A stretch of 64,000 nucleotides of DNA from Pedobacter sp. (GTDB taxonomy: Bacteria > Bacteroidota > Bacteroidia > Sphingobacteriales > Sphingobacteriaceae): positions 124,001 through 188,000 of the forward strand of contig NZ_JAVHXT010000002.1 of NCBI RefSeq assembly GCF_031119335.1. Reading direction: 5' to 3'. The notes beneath the pieces are model-generated. The model had not been told where the DNA came from, searched no databases, and saw only the letters and a list, made by a program, of their open reading frames with translations. The translations under genes were made by a program, and so were the position numbers. Positions 9,865 through 20,000 of the stretch are shown here, piece after piece (positions within the stretch are counted from its first letter, which is position 1; each line of letters opens with the position of its first letter).

Positions 9865-10421
9865 TAGCTATTGAATAGTTCTTTTGCGCTAATATTCTTG
9901 CGTTCTTCTGCTGGAGTTTCTAAAACCGGCATGGTTTGATAACCCAACATACCAGCAAAAATACTGCTAGGAAACATCATTACCGCATTATTATAGGTAG
10001 TTACCGCCGAGTTATACGTTCTGCGGGCAGCAGCAATTTGTTCTTCGCTTTCTGTCCAAGTACTTTGCAGGTTAAGAAAGTTAGTGTTTGCCTTTAAATC
10101 TGGATAATTTTCTACGTTAACCATTACACCTCTTACGGCCGTACTTAATTGTTGGTCTAGCTGTACTTTTTCAGCATCGCTGATATTTCCAGTAGCGGCT
10201 TGCGTACGCATCTGTGTAATTTTGGTGAGCGTTTCGCTTTCGTATTGCATGTACTGCTTAATGGTTTCTACCAAATTTGGGATCAAATCGTAACGCTTTT
10301 TTAACATTACGTCTATAGCAGAAAATGCGTTGGTTACTTGGTTCTTTTTACCAATAAGAGAGTTGTAAATGCCAATACCGATTAGCAATAATACAACAGC
10401 GATAATTCCAATAATAATCAT
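9864..10421 (-). CDS. LemA family protein
   Basis: 185 residues. One N-terminal transmembrane helix (MIIIGIIAVVLLLIGIGIY) is followed by the LemA helical domain: NAFSAIDVMLKKRYDLIPNL, then TAVRGVMVNVENYPDLKANTNFLNLQ and AARRTYNSAVTTYNN. LemA proteins are membrane-anchored helical bundles of unresolved function, often encoded with DUF3137 or TPM-domain genes. It is the first gene of a three-gene minus-strand operon, with a TAATG overlap into the first DUF3137 gene. Length and start fit the family. Confidence 0.95.
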   Translation of the reverse strand: MIIIGIIAVVLLLIGIGIYNSLIGKKNQVTNAFSAIDVMLKKRYDLIPNLVETIKQYMQYESETLTKITQMRTQAATGNISDAEKVQLDQQLSTAVRGVMVNVENYPDLKANTNFLNLQSTWTESEEQIAAARRTYNSAVTTYNNAVMMFPSSIFAGMLGYQTMPVLETPAEERKNISAKELFNS

Positions 10422-10660
10422 AGTGAGTTGGTTTTAAACTCTAATATACGAGATTGATTGAGATTTTTGTTAAACCACATAGTCACAATTTATCCCGATA
10501 CTTCGGGAAAGAACACAAAGTTGAATTGTAAACACATCTACCGCTCTTGTTGGCGTCCCCGCCAACGAGTGTAGCAAAGACTTTTACCTTCAAATTGTCA
10601 GTCTTAAATTATGCGACTTGGAGGAAGGTCACAAAAGTTTACCTGTACAACAGGTTTTTA

Positions 10661-10807
10661 ATTAAACCCGATTGAAGGGAAATACTTTTTGTTAGTGTCA
10701 CCCTGAGCTTGTCGAAGGGTTGTTTGTGATTTTTAGATGCTTCGACAAGCTCAGCATGACAGTTATGAACGGCAGTACCAACAAAAAGATTGAACTGAAA
10801 GCGGGTC
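10661..10807 (-). repeat. Framed hairpin repeat, copy 3 (inverted, different cargo)
   Basis: On the minus strand the frame reads GACCCGCTTTCAGTTCAATC ... CAAAAAGTATTTCCCTTCAA-TCGGGTTTAAT. The flanks inside the frame (ATCTTTTTGT and CAAAAAGTATTTCC) match the copy at 37553-37705 closely. The central hairpin (10696-10761) is instead the TGTCACCCTGAGCTTGTCGAAG palindrome. Confidence 0.8.
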
Positions 10808-10886
10808 TTTCGGAGCCGAAGAATCCCAAACATTTCGTTTCAAAAACAAAGATTTACACTCGTTTTTTACCCTCACGCTTTTTGTG

Positions 10887-10894
10887 TACCTTTG
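10887..10894 (+). promoter_or_regulatory. Probable prfC promoter, -7 element
   Basis: TACCTTTG matches TAnnTTTG exactly and would start a leader of about 90 nt before the prfC ATG. No clear TTG is present at the expected -33 spacing; a T-run lies there instead. Confidence 0.5.
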
Positions 10895-10989
10895 CCGCTC
10901 GATGAAGCATTGCGTAGTTATATTATTCGATTTCAACGCTCTTAGGTTTTTATAACCTGGATTACGCTATTGCCATAACCCAAAATTTT

Positions 10990-12570
10990 ATGCTGCACCC
11001 AGAAATAGAGAAAAGAAAAACATTTGCTATTATTAGTCACCCCGATGCGGGAAAAACCACCCTTACTGAGAAGTTTTTGCTTTTTGGTGGCGCAATTAAT
11101 ACCGCAGGTGCCGTAAAACGTAATAAGGCGAACCAAAGCAATACTTCTGATTTTATGGAAATTGAGCGCCAACGTGGTATCTCGGTAGCAACATCGGTAA
11201 TGGGTTTCGAGTACAGCGGCAAACGTATCAACATTTTGGATACGCCAGGTCACAAAGATTTTGCGGAAGATACTTACCGTACACTTTCGGCAGTGGATAG
11301 CGTAGTTTTAGTGGTAGATTGTGTGAAAGGTGTGGAGGAACAGACTGAAAAACTGATGTCGGTTTGTAGGATGCGTAATACTCCGGTGATTATTTTCATC
11401 AACAAGATGGACCGTGAGGGTAAGGAAGCATTTGATTTGTTAGACGAAATTGAAGAGAAACTGAACATCAGCTTGTGCCCACAATCTTGGCCTATTGGGC
11501 AGGGACATACTTTTAAAGGTGTTTACAGTATTTATCACAACCAATTAAACCTCTTCCACTCAGATAAAACTAAAGTGACCGACTCGGTAGTAAAGGTTAA
11601 TGATTTGAACGATGCTGCCCTACTTGATTATTTGCAAGAAAAAGAAGTTGGCACGCTAAAAGACGAAACCGAATTGGTAAACGGCGTTTATGGCGATTTA
11701 GATATTTCTCTATATAAAGAAGGCTTGTTGGCACCTGTATTTTTCGGTTCTGCCATTAATAACTTTGGTATTAAGGAGCTTTTAGATACTTTTATTGAGA
11801 TTGCGCCAAGCCCTAAACACCGCGAAGCAGAGGAGCGTGATGTATTGGTAGAAGAGAAAAACTTCAGCGGCTTTGTATTTAAAATTCATGCCAACTTAGA
11901 CCCTAAACACCGCGACAGAATTGCCTTTTTGCGTATCTGTTCGGGCAAGTTTGAGCGTAATAAATTCTACTATCACACCCGTCAGGATAAGAAAATGAAG
12001 TTTGCCAACCCGATGGATTTTATGGCCAACGAGAAAAGTTTAGTAGAGGAAGCTTGGCCTGGCGATGTGGTTGGTTTGTACGACAGCGGCAACTTCAAAA
12101 TTGGCGATACTTTGACAGAAGGCGAAAAATTGCAGTTCAAGGGCATCCCGAGTTTCTCGCCTGCTATTTTTAAAGAGGTGGAGAACATGGACCCAATGCG
12201 TACCAAACAGCTAGAAAAAGGAATTGAGCAATTAACGGACGAAGGTGTGGCGCAACTTTTTGTAATGCAACCCGGTAATCGTAAGGTAATTGGTGCAGTG
12301 GGCGAGTTACAATTCGAGGTAATTAACTTCCGTTTAGAGCATGAATATGGCGCAAAATGTCGTTTCCGTACGTTAACCTACAGCCGTTCGCGTTGGGTAA
12401 CTTCAGATGACAAGAAGAAATTGGATGAGTTTGTGAAACGTAAACAGGCTCATATTGGAACCGACAAGGAGGGCAATCCAGTTTATTTATCTGACAATGA
12501 TTTTATGATTGAAATGACCAAACGTGATTATCCTGATATTAGTTTCCATACGACAAGTGAGTTTAAGTAA
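10990..12570 (+). CDS. prfC: Peptide chain release factor 3
   Basis: 526 residues, the normal RF3 length. This translational GTPase removes RF1/RF2 from the ribosome after peptide release. G-motifs: SHPDAGKTT (16-24), the switch-I region [29 protein letters not shown], and NKMDRE (NKxD). Domain II and the C-terminal RF3 domain ([30 protein letters not shown]) follow. It is monocistronic with a probable TAnnTTTG promoter about 100 bp upstream. The ATG at 10990 gives the usual N-terminus ([20 protein letters not shown]). Confidence 0.97.
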   Translation: MLHPEIEKRKTFAIISHPDAGKTTLTEKFLLFGGAINTAGAVKRNKANQSNTSDFMEIERQRGISVATSVMGFEYSGKRINILDTPGHKDFAEDTYRTLSAVDSVVLVVDCVKGVEEQTEKLMSVCRMRNTPVIIFINKMDREGKEAFDLLDEIEEKLNISLCPQSWPIGQGHTFKGVYSIYHNQLNLFHSDKTKVTDSVVKVNDLNDAALLDYLQEKEVGTLKDETELVNGVYGDLDISLYKEGLLAPVFFGSAINNFGIKELLDTFIEIAPSPKHREAEERDVLVEEKNFSGFVFKIHANLDPKHRDRIAFLRICSGKFERNKFYYHTRQDKKMKFANPMDFMANEKSLVEEAWPGDVVGLYDSGNFKIGDTLTEGEKLQFKGIPSFSPAIFKEVENMDPMRTKQLEKGIEQLTDEGVAQLFVMQPGNRKVIGAVGELQFEVINFRLEHEYGAKCRFRTLTYSRSRWVTSDDKKKLDEFVKRKQAHIGTDKEGNPVYLSDNDFMIEMTKRDYPDISFHTTSEFK

Positions 12571-12630
12571 CCGTTTAAAAGTTAAAACTCCCGTTGTTGG
12601 TGTTATCACCAACAACAAAAATAGATAAGT

Positions 12631-12801
12631 TTTGGTCGGTGATAACACCATAAGTGTTCGGAAGATTAAAAATTAACCACAAAGGAACACAAAGATTTTT
12701 TGTATCATTTGAACCTTAAAGCCCTTATTTCTATTTGTGGTATGTAAGAATTAAATGCTTTAAAATTCTTCCGAACACTTATGGTGATAACACCGACCAA
12801 A
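12631..12801. repeat. Long inverted repeat with non-inverted core
   Basis: Two 35-bp arms (12631-12665 and 12767-12801) are complementary except for their centre. There both arms read GGTGATAACACC in the same orientation, each able to form its own small hairpin. The 101-bp spacer is AT-rich and includes AACCACAAAGGAACACAAAG, a sequence type common between genes in this phylum. Confidence 0.75.
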
Positions 12802-12868
12802 GGAAGCACCGTCTTAATAATAAGATTTTTTGTAGCAGCGCAAGGTTTTGTGCTGCTATTTTTTTGCC

Positions 12869-12945
12869 GTCCCGCTTTCCGCTTTACTTATTGGCAAACA
12901 CATAGGTTTGCCAAACGTGCTCGCTTCAATCGGGGCTAATTAACC
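12869..12945 (+). repeat. Framed hairpin repeat, copy 4
   Basis: Left end CGTCCCGCTTTCCGCTTTAC, right end CGCTTCAATCGGGGCTAATT. The cargo is a small perfect hairpin, TTGGCAAAC-acatag-GTTTGCCAA (12891-12914), unrelated to the cargo of the other copies. Confidence 0.75.
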
Positions 12946-13061
12946 AAGTCAGAAGCATCCTACATCTTTAACCCCGTCATAGTTTAATGGAAATTTAAAT
13001 CTTTACTAACACTTTTACTGTTTTTATTTTCATAAGTTTAAGGTAACCAAAATTAAATCTT

Positions 13062-13493
13062 ATGACAACAACCAACACCTATCTAAATTTCAACGGAAAT
13101 TGTGAAGAGGCCTTCAATTTTTACAAATCAGTATTTGGTGGAGAATTTACCTACCTAGGCCGCTTCGGCGAAATGCCATCTAGCGAAGATTACCAAGTAC
13201 CAGAAACCGACAAAAACAAAGTGATGCACGTATCGTTTCCCATTGGCAGTTCTGTGTTAATGGGCAGTGATGTAGGTGCCGACTGGGCTCCAACTTTTAA
13301 GCAAGGCAATAATTTTGCAGTTTCTATTTCTGCACACAGCAAAGAAGAAGCAGACCGTATTTTTAATTTCTTAGGTTCAGGTGGGCAAATTACTATGCCA
13401 CTAATGAACACCTTTTGGGGAGATTATTTCGGAATGTTGACCGATAAATTTGGTGTAAACTGGATGATGAGTTACAATAAGCAAGGGAAGTAA
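13062..13493 (+). CDS. VOC superfamily protein, PhnB/YjdN-like
   Basis: 143 residues with the PhnB-like glyoxalase/bleomycin-resistance fold: YLNFNGNCEEAFNFYKSVFGGEF at the N-terminus, then LMGSD, FAVSISAHSKEEADRIFNFL and the closing TFWGDYFGMLTDKFGVNWM. The family name comes from the phn operon, but most members are of unknown activity; metal-binding residues of true glyoxalases are not obvious here. It is a single gene, ended by a bidirectional terminator shared with the convergent outer-membrane protein gene. Confidence 0.92.
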   Translation: MTTTNTYLNFNGNCEEAFNFYKSVFGGEFTYLGRFGEMPSSEDYQVPETDKNKVMHVSFPIGSSVLMGSDVGADWAPTFKQGNNFAVSISAHSKEEADRIFNFLGSGGQITMPLMNTFWGDYFGMLTDKFGVNWMMSYNKQGK

Positions 13494-13521
13494 TATATAG
13501 TCTACTCCTTTTATAATAGTA

Positions 13522-13556
13522 AAAATTGCGAGATTATCGGATAATCTCGCAATTTT
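13522..13556. terminator. Bidirectional terminator between convergent genes
   Basis: A 16-bp perfect stem, AAAATTGCGAGATTAT (13522-13537) with its complement (13541-13556), has a CGG loop and A/T-rich flanks. Its right arm overlaps the stop codon of the minus-strand gene. Confidence 0.8.
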
Positions 13557-16500
13557 AAAAATAAGCCCTAACTTGCATATTGCCCGTATGCACTACATTT
13601 ACTGCTGGCGATTTACGACCTTCGTAGCTAACATTAAGCTGTATCCCATTGCCAATGGTTCGCTGCAAACCCAAACCCCAAGTGTAATTGTTACCAATCT
13701 GTAAACCCGATAACATTTCATAACCGATGGTACTGTTGCTTTCTCCGGTAAACTTATTATTGATATAACTCACCTTGCCCGTCAACACGCCTTTCTTTAA
13801 AACATTGTAACGAGTTTCGGTACTAAAAGTGATGTTTTGATTTTTCTCTCCACCAAATTCATTCGTATTGCTTTGATTACCATAAACACCTGCAAAAGTC
13901 AATCTTAAATCGGTACTAAATTGATAATTAAGCTCTGGCAGTAATTCAAAATAAGTAATCTGATAGTTTCTTTGTGCAAAAAGCTCTGAAGTGTAATTCT
14001 TATTTCCTTGATTAAGCGTTAGATTAATGTTGGTGCTTTTCACTGGCGATGTTCTTATACGCAAACCTGTTTCATTACGTTTCCGGCTATCGAAACCATT
14101 GCTTAAAAAGCTCTTTCCGCCATCGGCCAAGTAATTAAAATCTACACCAAATTTTGGGTTATTACGGTTGAAGAAAAGCGTATTCCTTAAAAAAGAATTT
14201 AACGAAATTAGGTTTGCTGCATCTATACCCGTATGGAATGGGTTGTAAACCTCTAAACCGTCGCTTGCTAAAATCTTTCTATCTATCTTATAAGACAACT
14301 GATTGGTAAATCGGCCAACAAATTTTTGAAAACCTTTGCTACCTTTTAAGATAGCGCTAGGCGTAATTCTAATACTTTGGTTTACACCTGTAAAATTGGT
14401 GCGTACATACTCTGTTCCAGCCGTAAAAATGCGAATGTACCTTGCTTGGTCTGGAAATCGAGAAATTTCGAACTCATTTAGCTCTTTAATTCCGTTGCCA
14501 TTGTAGTCGTTCCAAGCATAAATTCCCTGCCCTGGTAAAACTTCTAAATAGGTAATTTCCCTTCTAGGTTCCTGTCCGTTACCCACTTCATAGTAAACTG
14601 AAGTATTGATAAAACCCTTCATCGCATTTAGATTGTAATCTAATCTCCCTACCAAACTTTCATCGTTAACTAAATTATTGGCAAATCCATTTTCGTAGTC
14701 TGTTTTACGGTAGCCAGCAGTTAGGCTTAATCTAGAATTTACATTCTTGGTTAAATCCATTCCTACATTTACGCTATGCGAATTCGAACTATTTAGTAGT
14801 TCAGTTGCCCGTGGCAGTTGGTCTTGCCTAAAACTATAATCTATTTTATATCGGTTACTTTGCGATGCTTGGCTTTGCAGGTAAACTTTATAAATGTGAT
14901 ACGATAAACTATTGCCTGTAAGTAGATCAGTCTGCTTATCTGTAGTAAGATTATGCTGCTGCTCGAAAACAAAACCAGCTACGAGATTAAAAACCTCCCT
15001 GTTTACATCGAGATAGTGTTTATAAAAAACACCTTGATTGGCCGTAGCATCAGAATTTAGCAAACTACCATCGTAACGCATACCATATTTACCTGCTTTG
15101 TACAACGCATTCACTTTGTGCAAATAACCTTGATATTGCCCTTCTCTGGTAAAGGTGTTTAAAGTGTAACCGATATTTTGATTTTCTTTCTTAAACAATT
15201 GCATTCCTGCCGAAAACAGATGTTCTGTGGCTTCTGCAGCAACCACGTCTAGGTTAAAATCGCGGTTAAATTCTACCGTTCTATATCGTTCTATTGGCTT
15301 AAATGTGCGGCTTACGTATTCGTAATTGGCTGTAGTGTTCAACTTCAAGCCTTTATCGCTTAACAGGAACGAATGCAGCGCATCCAACTTTAAACCATGC
15401 CCTGTTAAATTTGTAGTACTTTTATCCGCAAATAGGTTAACGTTATTATTACTAATAGCAAATTCCGAACTGAAAAGTGTTTGTTTCCTAGGTTTAAAAT
15501 CTGCGCCGATGGTTATCAACTGTTGCTGCTTTGGGGTAATTAGCAAAGTAATCGGCTCGTAGTTCCCTTGCATTTGCCCGCCAACAGGTTCAACAAATTC
15601 ATAAACTTTACCATTAGCTGCCGATTGATTGTTTATTCGGTAATTTCCCTGCCCTTCGCCAATATATGAAAAGCCAACTCGATATTTCGCCAATTGCGGA
15701 TCCGTTGAATATCGATAATACTCGATACCCCCTACAGACATTAAACGCTCGTATAAAATTTCATTCTCGTTAAACTCAACCTCGGTTACGTTCGGATAGT
15801 AAGCCTGCGTAATATTTCGGTCTAAAGTAGACATGAACTGCTTTTGTTCATCATTAAGGGTCTGCAAAAAAGGCTGATTGCGATTGTCTTTTTCGTTGTA
15901 ATAATTTAATCGGAACGCTAGTTTCTCTGTCGCTATCCTTTGATTTAAGTAAGTAAGCGAACGAGAATAGTTCTTATCAGAATACTCAAACTCTACAGAA
16001 ATACGACTATTTAGGTTGATGATTTGCTTCGCAGTAAAAGTGATTTCCGCAGTATTGTAATCAATGATGTAGTCATTATCCTGGCCGCGAACCAAAGGCA
16101 CACCATCAATAAAAACCCGTTCTGTACCGGCAATCACTACAATATAAGTTTCTCCGTTATTCCCGGTTAAACGATAAGGCCCTTGGTTACCTTCTTGCCC
16201 GATGATTAAGTTTCTAGCAGAACGCCCTTTGGCTACCGCAGCTGCAACCGTAGTGCTATAACTGATGCCGTTTGCCATTTTAAAATCATGGCTAATCATG
16301 GCACCCTGCGTACGTTTGTAGAAATTCATAAAATAGCTATCCGGGCGTTTCAATTCGTAATCTCCAGCGGTGAGCACCGTGCTATCTCGTTTAATTTGCA
16401 CAAAAACACGGTCAAATTCGTTGAGCTGCTGCGTGTTCCCCTCTGGTTGTATAGGCAAATTATCATCGGAAATGGCTGCTAAAATTTCAATGTCGTTGGC

Positions 16501-17004
16501 AATTTTCCCCGACATCTGTAATACCATATTCGAGTTTACAGAAAGATTCTGGTTGTTGCCAAACATAATCCCTCTGGAGATACTTCCACTTTTGTTCAAG
16601 CCTTTCATCGAAAAAAGGGTGTTCTCGGCAGCAGGCGGCTTATACACATAAAAACTACTGTTATCAATAGCTAAATTCTCCAGCTGTTTCACATCCTTAT
16701 GAAAATAGCTTTTCGAAAACAAGATTGGAAAAACCTTATAGCTTATGGTAAGCGAAATGCCTTCTTGGCCCTTCCATAAAAAAGTTGCCTTGGCGTGATC
16801 TATCCTATAAAGCGAGGTATCTACCTTAACATTTTCAGCATATTTGACAGCAAAGGTTTCTGGCACGATACTCAAACTATCTAGTGAGATTTCACCTTTG
16901 ATAGTCGTAATTTTTTTGATGCGCTGATTGGTCGTCAGCTGTGCTTTTAATCCAGTGTTTACCAAAATCACTAAAAGCGATATGAGGCCAACCCTAAACA
17001 TCAT
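13555..17004 (-). CDS. Large putative outer-membrane beta-barrel protein
   Basis: 1149 residues with an N-terminal signal peptide (MFRVGLISLLVILVNTGLKA). The N-terminal third looks like a folded periplasmic or plug region (SISRGIMFGNNQNLSVNSN, IEILAAISDDNLPIQPEGN); the remainder is rich in alternating aromatic strands typical of a barrel and ends in an aromatic residue (VRAYF). A calcium-loop-like motif WNDYNGNGIKELNEFE occurs about two thirds along. There is no TonB plug or SusD signature. The start overlaps the kinase stop (TAATG), which implies translational coupling. I do not recognise a characterised homologue; the role is unknown. Confidence 0.8.
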   Translation of the reverse strand: MMFRVGLISLLVILVNTGLKAQLTTNQRIKKITTIKGEISLDSLSIVPETFAVKYAENVKVDTSLYRIDHAKATFLWKGQEGISLTISYKVFPILFSKSYFHKDVKQLENLAIDNSSFYVYKPPAAENTLFSMKGLNKSGSISRGIMFGNNQNLSVNSNMVLQMSGKIANDIEILAAISDDNLPIQPEGNTQQLNEFDRVFVQIKRDSTVLTAGDYELKRPDSYFMNFYKRTQGAMISHDFKMANGISYSTTVAAAVAKGRSARNLIIGQEGNQGPYRLTGNNGETYIVVIAGTERVFIDGVPLVRGQDNDYIIDYNTAEITFTAKQIINLNSRISVEFEYSDKNYSRSLTYLNQRIATEKLAFRLNYYNEKDNRNQPFLQTLNDEQKQFMSTLDRNITQAYYPNVTEVEFNENEILYERLMSVGGIEYYRYSTDPQLAKYRVGFSYIGEGQGNYRINNQSAANGKVYEFVEPVGGQMQGNYEPITLLITPKQQQLITIGADFKPRKQTLFSSEFAISNNNVNLFADKSTTNLTGHGLKLDALHSFLLSDKGLKLNTTANYEYVSRTFKPIERYRTVEFNRDFNLDVVAAEATEHLFSAGMQLFKKENQNIGYTLNTFTREGQYQGYLHKVNALYKAGKYGMRYDGSLLNSDATANQGVFYKHYLDVNREVFNLVAGFVFEQQHNLTTDKQTDLLTGNSLSYHIYKVYLQSQASQSNRYKIDYSFRQDQLPRATELLNSSNSHSVNVGMDLTKNVNSRLSLTAGYRKTDYENGFANNLVNDESLVGRLDYNLNAMKGFINTSVYYEVGNGQEPRREITYLEVLPGQGIYAWNDYNGNGIKELNEFEISRFPDQARYIRIFTAGTEYVRTNFTGVNQSIRITPSAILKGSKGFQKFVGRFTNQLSYKIDRKILASDGLEVYNPFHTGIDAANLISLNSFLRNTLFFNRNNPKFGVDFNYLADGGKSFLSNGFDSRKRNETGLRIRTSPVKSTNINLTLNQGNKNYTSELFAQRNYQITYFELLPELNYQFSTDLRLTFAGVYGNQSNTNEFGGEKNQNITFSTETRYNVLKKGVLTGKVSYINNKFTGESNSTIGYEMLSGLQIGNNYTWGLGLQRTIGNGIQLNVSYEGRKSPAVNVVHTGNMQVRAYF

Positions 17005-20000
17005 TACACCAAAGGAAAAGTAAGATAGAAGATGGTCCCATTGTTGAGCACGGAAGTAAATTCAACCTTTCCGCCAGCATTTTCTATAGCTTGTTTTACG
17101 AAAGCCAAGCCCAAACCAGTACCCGATGATTTGGTTGTAAAGTTTGCCCTAAAAATACTACTATGCAAGTTTGGATCTATCCCCTTGCCATTGTCTTCTA
17201 CCTCAACAAAAGCCTGCTTTTTATCGTTAGCGATATGGATCTTAATTACACATTTCTCTTTTCCATCGGCAGCTTCTATAGCATTTTTAAGTAAGTTATT
17301 AAACGAACGGAGCAACTGATCTTTATCTCCCAAAATCACTATTTCCGTATTGGTTCTATTTAAGATATGGATTTCTACATGATCCATTGAATTAAACACC
17401 TCTTTCGCCTGCTCAATAATTGGCAAAAGCTGGATATGCTCCAATTTAGTATCGGGCATTTTAGCGAAGTTAGAAAACTCCGAAGCAATGGTAGCCAAAC
17501 TATCTATCTGCTCTACAAATGACTTACTGAAGCTGGCAAACTTTTTCTCAAAATTAGCATCTTGTTCTTTCCAAGATTTCTCCAATAACTGCACTCCCAA
17601 TTTCAATGGCGTTAATGGGTTTTTAATTTCATGAGCTACCTGTTTTGCCATTTCACGCCAAGCACTTTCACGCTCGCTACGGGCCAGTTTGTTCGCACTA
17701 ATTTCCAGCTCGGCAATCATTTTGTTGTACTCCTTAATTAACACCCCAATTTCATCTTGACGGTGCCAAACCAAAGGCTGGTTAATTTGGCCAAGCTTGG
17801 TTCTACGGATATTCTCTTGTATAAACGTTAAAGGGCTGGTAATCTGATTAGCTAAAAAAACCGCTAACACACCAATGAGCACAAATACCAAGGCATAAAT
17901 ATTAATTAAGGTATTGATGAAAAGCCCAATTTTGGCTTGATAATCGGCTTCGTTAGAATAATAAGGTACACTAAGGTAAGCCACGGTCTGGTTGTCTGCG
18001 TTTCTGATAGGTGCATAAGCTGCTGCATAACTAAAATCGCCAATTCTTTCTACCGGATTAATATACTCCGATTTTTGCTGTACGGCAATCTGCGAATAAG
18101 CTAACGGCCCCATCTTACGTCCAATAATTCCCAAATCGTAAAGTTTGGGCAAGGAAGTAAGATATAAATTACCGTCAATATCATAAAGGTTAAGATACAC
18201 CCCATTTACTTCTGCAAATTGATTGAACTCAAATTGTGCTTCGCTGTTATTGCTAATCGTTCCTGCCAAAGCAATATGCTTTTCGTAAGCTAACTGAACC
18301 TTTCTAATTTTATCCCGTACTTGTTCGGTTTGTTGCTCCAGATATTGATGCCTGATATTGAAAAAGGTAGTCCAACCAACAATAATTAAGGTGGCAACTA
18401 CCGAAAGCACAATAGAAAACTGGATACGCGTTTTGTAGAGAATCTTGTTGGCGTTAATCATCAAATATCTATTGATGTTAAATATACCACCACGGTTATC
18501 GCTAATATTTACCGCCAACCAAGTTACAATGTAGGTAAAAACACCAAAAATGATGAAAATTAGGAAGAAGAATGACAAGGTAGCCAAACGGACAGTGAAA
18601 TCAACTTTTTCAATACTCAACACAATTAAACGACTGTTAGCAGGTTTATAAACTGCGTGACTGTAATTTGCATCGTCACTGTACTCATTTATAAAAGTTA
18701 TATTATCTCTCTCACCTTTAAAGTTGGTGTTTACCATTGGATAAACATATTTACCTGATTGACCAAAAAGCTGGCTTTCTTTGTAAAATGCCAAAGAATA
18801 TTTACTTAAATCTTCATCGCTTTTGAGCTTTCCATCTATCAATAGATCGGGGAAAAAGCTATTATAATCGTAAGGTCTAGAGGTAAGCTCTACAACCATG
18901 GTTCCTAACAGATTGGCACCATCAAAAATTGGAATGATACCAAAGTAGTTTTGAAAGCCAAAAGTATCGTTAACTCGATAAAAATAATTAGCTTGTTGTG
19001 TCTTAACAGCACCATATCTTACCAAATTCCTATACTTGGCGATAGGCAAACTTTCACCACTTTTCAACGATTGATTTTGATCGTTGTATTCAAAAACTTT
19101 GTATTCGAATCTCGATAAGTAGCCATCTAAATAATTCTTCGAAATGTAATTATGGAAGTTTGAGGTCTGCGTAAGTAATGGCTGCTTAAAATAACTTACA
19201 ATTTGCGAATCTACCGTTAAACCATGCTCCAACAGCTCTATGGCGTTCATTACCTTCGGGTCGTCGTCATACATCAGCTTCTTTGCAATTCCCGTTCTGG
19301 TATTTCGCTCTTTTACATCTTCAAACCTGATATATTTGATAGAAGTAATGGTAGCCATACAAAGAAAAATAACTGCCATTATAGAAATGGATAGCCTATT
19401 TTTTTCTTGGTAATGATGATAAGCTACCATAAAAATCAGCAATGCATAAATAAGATAGAAAACTGTATAATTAGCGGTAAGCTTGTAAATAGTGTAAGCT
19501 AGCACCAGAGCTAAAAACAGATATAACTTTTGTGTCGTGCTAATAATCATCTGATTACTTAGCGCCATCATAGCGCTAATTAGCAAGTAAATATTTAGCC
19601 AAACTAAGCAAAGGATAAAGATACTTAACCAACTTACCCATCCTAAGTTGATGATGTTACTAATGTTAAAATCAATTTTTGAATAGTACACTACGCCAAA
19701 AAACAGGTCTTCGGTTAAAAAGCCAATTCCTGATAGCAGCAGAATAAAAAGGATTAACAAAACGTAGTTTGAAACCTTATTTTTTGCAATCCAATTAGGC
19801 AGAACATAAAGCTTACGATGAGCGTAAATAAATATAAAGATGCAGGTAAAGGCCAGCACATTAAGCAATAAATCGCCTAGCGACGGCAAGAAATCGCTTT
19901 CTGCATAAATACTTGGATCAAATATTTTAAGATCGAATTGATGATTGAACCAAAAGAATTTTAAATCGGTGAGGCGTAGCGCAATAAAGTAAAACGCAAC

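Larger units (their letters stand above)
10422..10989. other. 568-bp gene-free interval between divergent genes
   Basis: It contains a TCCCGATACTTCGGGA palindrome (10493-10508), a hairpin TTGTTGGCG-tccc-CGCCAACGAG near 10538-10560, an ACCTGTaCAACAGGT hairpin near 10641-10655, a framed hairpin repeat (10661-10807) and a probable prfC promoter (10887-10894). No RNA gene was recognised. Short open frames here follow the repeats. Confidence 0.65.
12571..13061. other. 491-bp gene-free interval with nested inverted repeats
   Basis: It holds a perfect hairpin GTTGTTGGTG-ttat-CACCAACAAC (about 12592-12616), a long inverted repeat (12631-12801), a hairpin near 12834-12860 (GCAGCGCAAGG...TGTGCTGC followed by a T-run) and a framed hairpin repeat (12869-12945). 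The first hairpin could terminate prfC but lacks a T-run. Confidence 0.65.

Noticed and set aside
10639..10905. Short frames on both strands in the lemA-prfC interval
   Set aside because: They overlap the framed repeat and its hairpin; composition follows the repeat and no homologue is recognised.
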